Assembly (NCBI GenBank): GCA_030039655.1
Contig: JASHVC010000720.1
Coordinates: 1 to 10,536 of the forward strand
DNA: 10,536 bases
DNA from: Xanthobacteraceae bacterium
GTDB lineage: Bacteria > Pseudomonadota > Alphaproteobacteria > Rhizobiales > Xanthobacteraceae
Direction: 5' to 3'
The notes under the pieces were generated by a model. It saw nothing but the letters and a program-made list of their open reading frames with translations. It was not told the DNA's origin and did not search any database. Shown one piece after another: positions 1 to 5,533 of this stretch; position 1 is the stretch's first letter; every line of letters starts with the position of its first letter. Position numbers and translations under genes: made by a program.

Positions 1-1
1 A

Positions 2-1420
2 AACCACGGCTGCGACGAGGCCTATCATTTTGCTGACGTTGCGATCCAACACGACGGGTACAGCCGAAGCTACGTCGGGACCAGCGACCACGACATTGTC
101 AGCACTATTAACGCGGCGATCATGGTGCTGCAGGACCAACCGGCTCCGCCGCCCTTTTCCATTCGCGATAAAAGGGAAGCGCTCTTCATGCTGGCACACT
201 TTGTCGGCGATCTGCACCAGCCGTTGCACGTCGGCGCCATCTATCTCGATCCTAATGGCAAGCCTGTAAACCCGGACCAGGGCGGACTAGATCCCGCAAC
301 TGAAACTGCGGGCGGGAATTCAATCGATGACCCGGTGGGGGGCCAGAACCTGCACTACGAGTGGGATGAACTTCCGGATGGCCTCGGCGAGACGGGCAGT
401 CCTGAGATGGTTGAGAGGGCGCGAGCGGTGGCGCCGACGCCAGGGCCGATCGAAACCTTCGCGGCGATCTGGGCCAGTGATACGGTCGCGGCGTCGCATA
501 TCGCCTTTAGTGGACTAATGTTCACGGGAACGGGCCCCAGCCAATGGACTGTCGAGTTCGCGGATCGGGACGCCTACTGGGCCCATATGACCGACGACAT
601 AATGCCCGACCAACTGGCGAAGGGCGGCGCCCGCTTGGCGCAGTTGCTTAACGCCATCTGGCCATCCACCACGTCCGCCCCGGTCGTCAGGACAGTCACG
701 ACTTGCTCTACCATCAATGTTTGCTACTGCATTACCGCCGCCAACCGCGACGCTATCAGCGCTAACGTGGTGCGCGTGCGTCAGCACATCGCGGACCAGC
801 ACGCGGAAGGCAAGATGATCGGCTATCTGAGTATCCCGCTCTCCACGGCGGGAGGCGGCTATGACGGCGTGAATCGAGAAGTGGCGGAGCAGATCAAGGA
901 GCCGCTCCAGCAGCGCTTCGGCTCTGCTTCGGTGTGGATCCTGAATCCAGGTGCCGAAGGCGTCCTACCGGCCGACGCCTCGGGTGCTGATTACATGTAC
1001 ATGTGGACGCAGGTCCTCGAAGGCCGCGGGGGCTTCGGCGAGGATTTTGATTTCATTTATTTCGCGGGACCCAGTGACTTCGCGCGCTTTTTCGGTCTCA
1101 CCGGCAAGGGCGACGCCGAGAGGATCGATATTTACTTCGACCAGCGCCTCGCCACTGATACCGACCTTATGAAAGCTGTAGATGCACACAAGCTTAGCAA
1201 GCAAGGCTTCCGCAACTACTATGCGCTTCGCGCCTCAGTTGCGTTCAGTAAGGGCTCGCACGATGAATGGAACATCGCGCACCTACTCAATGAGCGTCGC
1301 CGCGCGTCAGGCCAGTTCGAGATACTCAATCAGATTGCCATTCTTTTCGACGGCCACGGCGTGACGCCCGGAGGATTCGAGGGAACCGTGGCGAGCGGCT
1401 ACGTGGGAAGTTGCAGGTAG
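2..1420 (+). CDS. S1/P1-type secreted nuclease with unassigned C-terminal extension (5' partial)
   Basis: The reading frame is open from the window edge, so the start, signal peptide and first zinc ligands (Trp1, His6 and Asp45 of P1 nuclease) lie outside. Counting from the first complete codon at 2, YHFADV (8-13) matches the region of P1 His60. HFVGDLHQPLH (66-76) supplies the ligands equivalent to P1 His116, Asp120 and His126, and NLHYEWD (116-122) gives those of His149 and Asp153, with identical spacings. These motifs make a phospholipase C/P1-like trinuclear zinc nuclease, known as an extracellular or periplasmic enzyme cleaving single-stranded DNA and RNA. The nuclease part ends near residue 222. 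About 240-250 further residues follow, which usual family members of roughly 270-300 residues lack. This part begins with a Cys cluster (CSTINVCYC, 235-243) and contains GYLSIPL (274-280) and YFAGPSDF (353-360). I do not recognise it with confidence. The ATG at 122 is internal, not the start. Confidence 0.85.
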   Translation, partial: NHGCDEAYHFADVAIQHDGYSRSYVGTSDHDIVSTINAAIMVLQDQPAPPPFSIRDKREALFMLAHFVGDLHQPLHVGAIYLDPNGKPVNPDQGGLDPATETAGGNSIDDPVGGQNLHYEWDELPDGLGETGSPEMVERARAVAPTPGPIETFAAIWASDTVAASHIAFSGLMFTGTGPSQWTVEFADRDAYWAHMTDDIMPDQLAKGGARLAQLLNAIWPSTTSAPVVRTVTTCSTINVCYCITAANRDAISANVVRVRQHIADQHAEGKMIGYLSIPLSTAGGGYDGVNREVAEQIKEPLQQRFGSASVWILNPGAEGVLPADASGADYMYMWTQVLEGRGGFGEDFDFIYFAGPSDFARFFGLTGKGDAERIDIYFDQRLATDTDLMKAVDAHKLSKQGFRNYYALRASVAFSKGSHDEWNIAHLLNERRRASGQFEILNQIAILFDGHGVTPGGFEGTVASGYVGSCR

Positions 1421-1866
1421 AACCTCGTTGCCTATGAGCGCCCCGGCACAAAGCCAAGTGTCACATGTCGGCTTTGGTCGCTGTTGAGCTGACGAAGGAC
1501 GTCGACCGAGCGACCGAAAATGTCGTTCGCCCACGCTTCGACGAGCTCCGCCCATAACTTACCGCACCGCAACCTGGCCTCAATATCGAACGACGTCGTC
1601 CGATGCCATCAGCCAAGGAGTTCTATCGCCGGCGACATTTCCACAGCGCCTATTCGCCGCCGCTTCGGCAAGTATAAGTTGTGTAAATTTCATGTGAGTC
1701 AGCGTAAATTCCGTATAACTTTCATTCTCCATCGTGGCCGGGGCATCTGATTGTCGACATTCCAGCCGGATTGGCGCCCGAGGTGTAGGCACGGCGCACA
1801 AGCCCTCACCCCAGAGCGGCTCGGCCAGGATTTTGTCGTCGAGGGCAGGCCAGGCGGAGCGCGACG
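1421..1866. other. gene-free stretch between nuclease and methyltransferase
   Basis: I see no convincing gene in these 446 bases. Short open frames on both strands give compositionally random proteins without recognisable motifs. Apart from the hairpin near its left end, it holds an AT-rich patch at 1672-1725 with two copies of GTAAATT (1683-1689 and 1704-1710) exactly 21 bp apart, followed by TATAAC (1714-1719), which resembles a -10 box. No good -35 box sits at the right distance. The patch may hold the promoter of the downstream methyltransferase, about 150 bases ahead of its ATG, but this is weak. Confidence 0.4.
1449..1476 (+). terminator. possible weak terminator hairpin after the nuclease gene
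   Basis: A perfect 7-bp inverted repeat, CAAAGCC (1449-1455) and GGCTTTG (1470-1476), has a 14-base loop and lies 29 bp after the nuclease stop codon. There is no clear T tract behind the stem, so it would be a poor intrinsic terminator. Position and symmetry are the only support. Confidence 0.25.
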
Positions 1867-3081
1867 ATGCATCCCGCCGATTCCGTAGAAGAACAATATA
1901 CGCGACACTCTTATCCCGAGCCCGGGAGTGACATCCCGACTTGGCTGAAATCGTGGAATTATAATCCTTATAATCCTGATCGTAATGAAGCGCTTTTCTG
2001 GCCGGAAGGACGGCCGCGACCGGATTTGGAAGTACTGGTCGCGGGGTGCGGAACAATGCAAGCAGCGGTCCGCGCGTTCAACAATCCCCAATGCAAAGTT
2101 ACCGGCATAGACTTTTCCCAAACGAGTATCGCTCACGAAGAGCGATTGCGTGAGCGACACAATCTAAAAAATCTAACATTGAAAAAAATGGATTTACGGG
2201 ATGCGGCCAGACTTGGTTCGTCCTTCGATCTGATCGTTAGCAGCGGAGTGCTCCATCACCTCGTCGATCCGAATGAGGGCTTGCAAGCGCTGGCGTCGGT
2301 ACTCGAGCCTTCCCACGGTGTTATGCTAATCATGGTATACGGGCGCATGGCGAGAACTGGAGTTTACGCGCTTCAAGATGCATTCCGCAGGATGCGGGTT
2401 CCTCAAACGGCACAAGGCATCAAGTTTGTTCGTGAAACAATTCAGCGCTTACGAGCCCGCCACCCGGCCCGATGGTATTTCGACATGTCGCCGGAGATGA
2501 ATTCCGACGCAGCAATTGTGGACACCTTCTTGCATGCGCAAGATACCGCTTACAGCGTTCAAGAGGTGCTCGATTTTGTTGATAGAAATAACCTTGTGTT
2601 CAAGGGCTGGCTCGACAGTGGCATTTATAATCAGGACTGGGAGGGGCTCGATCCAACCATTTCGGAACGCGATCGGTGGTCGGTTATCGAAAATCTCACC
2701 GCGCAGATCGGGCAACACGCATTTATGGTAAGTCGGCCAGAACGCGATCGCAGAAGCAATGTCAATCTCGATAACGACAATTGGCTCGATTATTTTCCGG
2801 TGCGGCATCCTGATTTGCAGCCATCAGTTTTTCAGGCAAACAAAGGAGTCCGCGGCGAATATGAATTTGCGATGTCGGCCCTGGAATGTGAATTATTGAC
2901 CGCGGCCGATGGCTCGAACACGATTGGTCAAATATTGAACCGCAAGGCTTTTGTTAAAATGGCCGCCGGCCAACGTCACAACCTGAGCAAGGAGTTTTTC
3001 AAGCGGATGCGGCGACTCGGACATGTGTTCTTTTCACTCGTGCCATTGAGGCATCAAAATGCCGTTTCCGCCCAACTTTAG
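1867..3081 (+). CDS. class I SAM-dependent methyltransferase with C-terminal extension
   Basis: A 404-residue protein with a Rossmann-type methyltransferase domain at about 52-160. SAM-binding motif I is EVLVAGCGT (55-63), the acidic residue after strand 2 is D82 in GIDFS, a further acidic position is D109, and FDLIVSSGVLHHL (120-132) is the motif typical of Methyltransf_11/25-type enzymes. Before it stands a characteristic segment WNYNPYNPDRNEALFWPEG (30-48). The part from about 165 to 320 is alpha-helical in character and unassigned. The last 70 residues (LLTAADGSNTIGQIL, 343-357, then FFKRMRRLGHVFFSL) look like a winged-helix-type tail, which is an inference. Substrate unknown. The ATG at 1867 has a GGCGGAG ribosome-binding site 7 bases before it. 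The base composition is visibly more AT-rich than the genes to the right (for example 2160-2200), which hints at a different origin. It is followed after 84 bases by another methyltransferase of a different family. Confidence 0.85.
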   Translation: MHPADSVEEQYTRHSYPEPGSDIPTWLKSWNYNPYNPDRNEALFWPEGRPRPDLEVLVAGCGTMQAAVRAFNNPQCKVTGIDFSQTSIAHEERLRERHNLKNLTLKKMDLRDAARLGSSFDLIVSSGVLHHLVDPNEGLQALASVLEPSHGVMLIMVYGRMARTGVYALQDAFRRMRVPQTAQGIKFVRETIQRLRARHPARWYFDMSPEMNSDAAIVDTFLHAQDTAYSVQEVLDFVDRNNLVFKGWLDSGIYNQDWEGLDPTISERDRWSVIENLTAQIGQHAFMVSRPERDRRSNVNLDNDNWLDYFPVRHPDLQPSVFQANKGVRGEYEFAMSALECELLTAADGSNTIGQILNRKAFVKMAAGQRHNLSKEFFKRMRRLGHVFFSLVPLRHQNAVSAQL

Positions 3082-3165
3082 CGAAGTTTCTCCGTTGGAC
3101 TCATAAAAACCCTAGTAGCGATCGAGTGCCTGCAACGGCTTAGCGTTGATTTCGGGAGAACAATC

Positions 3166-4005
3166 ATCAACGCGAGATCATCGGCTCAAATTCTTCAGTT
3201 CATCCGGTCAAACTTTCCGCTGGCTCCGGCCCCTTCCATACCCGAGATCCTTTTGCACCGGGCCGGATCGAAGAGCGGCCTGTGGCGTCTCGCCGAGATG
3301 GATCAAGGCTTGGCCACGCCATACTGGGCGTATCATTGGGGCGGCGGGCTAGCGCTGGCGCGCCACATTCTGAACCATCCCGAAATCGTTAGCGGACGTC
3401 GGGCGCTTGATCTCGGCGCGGGCTCGGGAATTGTCGCTATTGCGGCGGTGAAGGCTGGAGCCAAAAACGTGATCGCTGCCGACGTCGACCCTTACGCCAT
3501 TGCTGCGACGGGCTTGAATGCAGCGGCGAACGGGGTTGCGGTTTCGCCCTTCTTTGGCGATCTGACAGGAGGGACGTTGCCTACGGTAGATTTAGTCCTG
3601 GTTGGTGACCTTTTTTATGAAGCAGAGCTTGCTGAGCGGGTCACGGCCTTTCTCGACCGCTGCCTCGAATCGAAGATTGAAGTTTTGGTCGGAGACCCAT
3701 GGCGCGCGTTCCTGCCCAGAACGCGACTTCAGCTTCTGGCCGAGTATCCCGGTCCGGATTTTGGACAAGTCAGCCGCGACGAGCAGAAGCCGAATGCCGT
3801 TTTTTCTTTCGGGCCCTCCGCAAGCGTCACTGATGCTCCACCTGCACCGTCACGTGAGATAGGGCGCGAAATCGCCGCAGCTGCGCCTGATAATAATCAG
3901 GCCCGCGCGGCAGCCGCGTCGCTACCGACACTATTGCGGCCAGATGGCCGGGACCGAGCCGCCACAGATGCAGGTCAGTCAACCGATCGCCATCGGCTTC
4001 GATGA
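3166..4005 (+). CDS. ETFB lysine methyltransferase-like (METTL20/MTF16 type), irregular start and end
   Basis: Class I methyltransferase with LDLGAGSG (3406-3429) as motif I, AADVDP as the acidic post-I motif and VGDLFYE near 3601. The segments PYWAYHWGGGLALAR and VLVGDP are typical of the family annotated as ETFB-lysine or L11-like methyltransferase, whose alphaproteobacterial members methylate electron transfer flavoprotein beta. The first ATG/GTG/TTG codon that keeps most of the protein is a TTG at 3253. However, the conserved N-terminal stretch FIRSNFPLAPAPSIPEILLH (3199-3258) is encoded upstream of it in the same open frame, with no normal start codon. GGGAG at 3154-3158 sits 7 bases before an ATC at 3166, chosen here as the best start. 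The last 55-60 residues (from about 3817) are low-complexity and antisense to dmeF, which is unusual: relatives end near the VFSF segment. A one-base slip in the T6 run (3800-3805) would end the protein at TGA 3831-3833. Possibly a decaying gene or sequence errors. Confidence 0.7.
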   Translation: MNARSSAQILQFIRSNFPLAPAPSIPEILLHRAGSKSGLWRLAEMDQGLATPYWAYHWGGGLALARHILNHPEIVSGRRALDLGAGSGIVAIAAVKAGAKNVIAADVDPYAIAATGLNAAANGVAVSPFFGDLTGGTLPTVDLVLVGDLFYEAELAERVTAFLDRCLESKIEVLVGDPWRAFLPRTRLQLLAEYPGPDFGQVSRDEQKPNAVFSFGPSASVTDAPPAPSREIGREIAAAAPDNNQARAAAASLPTLLRPDGRDRAATDAGQSTDRHRLR

Positions 4006-5062
4006 GCACGCGCATGCGTTCGGCCATCCCGCGGTCCGGGTTCATGTCGAGCAGAATGGCGCCGGTATCGCGGATAAGCGTGTAAGCCCAGGCGGTGATG
4101 ACCACGGCGCCGACGAGGCCCACGACGGAGTCCATCCAGGACCAGCCGAGAAAACGTCCGAGCGTTAGCCCGATGATGACGAGAACCGACACCGCCGCAT
4201 CGGCGAGTACATGAACGACTGCGGCGCGCATGTTGTTGTCGCGCCGGGTGGTCCCGTGCGCGTGCTCGTGTTCGGCAAATTCGACGTTATGGATTTCGCC
4301 GCCGTGTTGCAGCGACACGCAGGCCGTGAAGGCGTGCGGCTCCGGGATTTCGTCGACTGATTCCAGATAACCGCTGCGCGAAGTCATGGCGAAGACTTGC
4401 CGCACTCCGTCTGGCCGCAGCGTCTCGACTGACATCTCAGCGGCGGCAAGTTCCTTACCCGCGCATGAAAGCCGAAAGCGCGGCGGCACGCCGTGTTCGA
4501 AAATTTCAAGAGTCAACGGGCCGGCGCTGGTCTGCAGCGCATGCGCCTGATCGTGGTCGTGGCCGTGAGCGGCGCCGCCGTGCGCGTAACCGTGGGTGTG
4601 ACCGTGATGATGGCCGCCGCTGAGCAGAAGGACGCTGGCCACGTTGACGATCAGCCCGAGCACGGCAATCGGGATGGCCTCGTTGAAATCGATGGGGATC
4701 GGCCAGATGAAGCGGGTAATCGCCTCGTAGCCAATGAGCAGTGCGATCATGGCCAGCACGATGGCGCTGCTGAAGCCGGCGAGGTCGCCGAGCTTGCCCG
4801 TGCCAAAGGAGAAGCGAGCATCGTTGGCGTGGCGACGCGCGTAGCTGTAGGCCAGTGCGGCGAGCAGCAGCGCGCTGGCGTGTGTCGACATGTGCAGGCC
4901 ATCGGCGACCAGCGCGATCGAGCCGAAGATCAACCCACCGATGATCTCGGCCGCCATCATGAAGGTGCAGAGCGCGATCACTATCCAGGTACGGCGCTCG
5001 TTCGTCTCGTGGCTCTCGCCGAGAAAAACGTGGCTGTGGTCGCGCGCAAAGGCATCCGTCAT
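3827..5062 (-). CDS. dmeF: DmeF-like CDF-family Ni2+/Co2+ efflux protein
   Basis: Cation diffusion facilitator of 411 residues in the inner membrane, expected to export Co2+/Ni2+ in exchange for protons. Six membrane segments are visible (about 26-45, 48-74, 95-117, 128-148, 279-300 and 308-330). The transport site is marked by DGLHMSTH in segment 2 (D54, H57, H61) and HVLAD in segment 5 (H284, D288). The C-terminal cytoplasmic domain (340-411) contains LTDLHLWRL. Between segments 4 and 5 lies a very long loop of about 130 residues. It has a His-rich stretch (150-174, including GGHHHGHTHGYAHGGAAHGH), a beta-rich part at about 180-250 (LTLEIFEHGVPPRFRL, SGYLESVDEIPEPHAF) and a second His cluster (EHEHAHG, 264-270). 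This layout fits DmeF rather than short CzcD/YiiP types. It starts at ATG 5062, 28 bases after the stop of the adjacent RcnR/CsoR-like regulator, forming an operon with it. Its 3' end overlaps the convergent methyltransferase frame. CzcD-like Zn export is the alternative. Confidence 0.88.
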   Translation of the reverse strand: MTDAFARDHSHVFLGESHETNERRTWIVIALCTFMMAAEIIGGLIFGSIALVADGLHMSTHASALLLAALAYSYARRHANDARFSFGTGKLGDLAGFSSAIVLAMIALLIGYEAITRFIWPIPIDFNEAIPIAVLGLIVNVASVLLLSGGHHHGHTHGYAHGGAAHGHDHDQAHALQTSAGPLTLEIFEHGVPPRFRLSCAGKELAAAEMSVETLRPDGVRQVFAMTSRSGYLESVDEIPEPHAFTACVSLQHGGEIHNVEFAEHEHAHGTTRRDNNMRAAVVHVLADAAVSVLVIIGLTLGRFLGWSWMDSVVGLVGAVVITAWAYTLIRDTGAILLDMNPDRGMAERMRVLIEADGDRLTDLHLWRLGPGHLAAIVSVATRLPRGPDYYQAQLRRFRALSHVTVQVEHQ

Positions 5063-5090
5063 GACCGATCTCTCAGTTTGTGCGCCGGGC

Positions 5091-5366
5091 TCACTTCAAA
5101 TAGGCGCGCACGACTTCCATCAGATCATCCGCACCTTCGGCACGCTCGTTGGCGGCCAGCGACGGCGCGAAGACGTGATTACGTACGTGGTCTTCGAACA
5201 CCTCGGCCATGAGTCCGTTGACGGCGCCGCGCACCGAGGCGACCACCTGAAGCACCTCGGCGCAGCCGAGTTCGGCCTCCAGCGCGCGCTCGATTGCTTC
5301 CACCTGGCCGCGGATGCGGCGGACGCGGGCCAGCAGTTTGGCTTTCTCGCGGATCGTATGGGTCAT
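5091..5366 (-). CDS. dmeR: DmeR: RcnR/CsoR-family Ni/Co-responsive repressor
   Basis: A 91-residue all-helical metal-sensing repressor of the CsoR/RcnR/FrmR family. The start MTHTIREKAKLLARVRRIRG and later GCAEVLQ (34-40) and RGAVNGLMAEV (46-56) are hallmark segments. All four residues of the RcnR Ni/Co site are present: H3, C35, H60 and H64. This favours nickel/cobalt sensing over the copper (CsoR, Cys-His-Cys) or formaldehyde (FrmR) types, though FrmR members share part of the pattern. Family members bind a G-tract operator when metal-free and release it on metal binding. A start further upstream is possible in the same frame (to 5477) but would add an Ala/Pro/Arg-rich tail. The ATG at 5366 fits the family N terminus, keeps H3 and has AAGGA about 10 bases before it. 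It is the first gene of the operon with dmeF and has its own operator in front. Confidence 0.9.
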   Translation of the reverse strand: MTHTIREKAKLLARVRRIRGQVEAIERALEAELGCAEVLQVVASVRGAVNGLMAEVFEDHVRNHVFAPSLAANERAEGADDLMEVVRAYLK

Positions 5367-5381
5367 GAGTTTTTCCTTGCC

Positions 5382-5416
5382 TGCCCGTAGTATAGGGGGG
5401 TAGGCTATTTTGTCGA
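5382..5416 (-). promoter_or_regulatory. dmeR-dmeF promoter with G6-tract operator
   Basis: Read on the minus strand, TCGACA (5416-5411, one mismatch to TTGACA) and TATACT (5394-5389, close to TATAAT) are 16 bases apart and lead to a transcription start near 5382, about 16 bases ahead of the dmeR ATG. The spacer next to the -10 box holds six C, that is G6 on the plus strand (5395-5400), inside TAGTATAGGGGGGTAGGCTA (5388-5407). RcnR/FrmR-class repressors bind AT-flanked G/C tracts of this type (TACT-G5/6-ATTA in RcnR, ATA-C6-TATA in FrmR). The site lies where a repressor would block RNA polymerase, so autoregulation of dmeRF is likely. Binding itself is inferred. Confidence 0.7.
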
Positions 5417-5461
5417 GGGGCGCTGCCGGGATAAAGGGCGGCCGGCGAGCCCAAGCGGCTC

Positions 5462-5491
5462 TGTCACGCGCTGTCACACGGGCGTTGTCAC
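5462..5491. repeat. three TGTCAC direct repeats upstream of the porin gene
   Basis: TGTCAC occurs at 5462-5467, 5472-5477 and 5486-5491, the copies being 10 and 14 bases apart, in the region between divergent dmeR and the porin gene and 43 bases ahead of the porin start. The roughly helical spacing of the first two suggests binding of a regulator on one DNA face. No known operator is recognised, and the third copy may double as part of a -35 box (TTGTCA), although no matching -10 box is seen. Confidence 0.3.
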
Positions 5492-5533
5492 AATAGCTGC
5501 TAAAGTAGGGCGTGGTGCTGGGGCAGGGGTGTA

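Noticed and set aside
1580..2056. Minus-strand open frame covering the gene-free stretch and the start of the methyltransferase gene
   Set aside because: It overlaps the supported methyltransferase start, and its protein has no recognisable family and random composition.
3146..3352. Plus-strand 68-residue frame starting TTG at 3146
   Set aside because: It is out of frame with the methyltransferase whose conserved segments cover the same bases.
4493..5212. Plus-strand open frame of 239 residues opposite dmeF and dmeR
   Set aside because: It runs antisense to two recognised genes and shows no family features.
5091..5477. Longer dmeR reading frame starting at 5477
   Set aside because: It would place the operator and promoter inside the coding region and add 37 residues unlike any family member; the ATG at 5366 matches the family N terminus.
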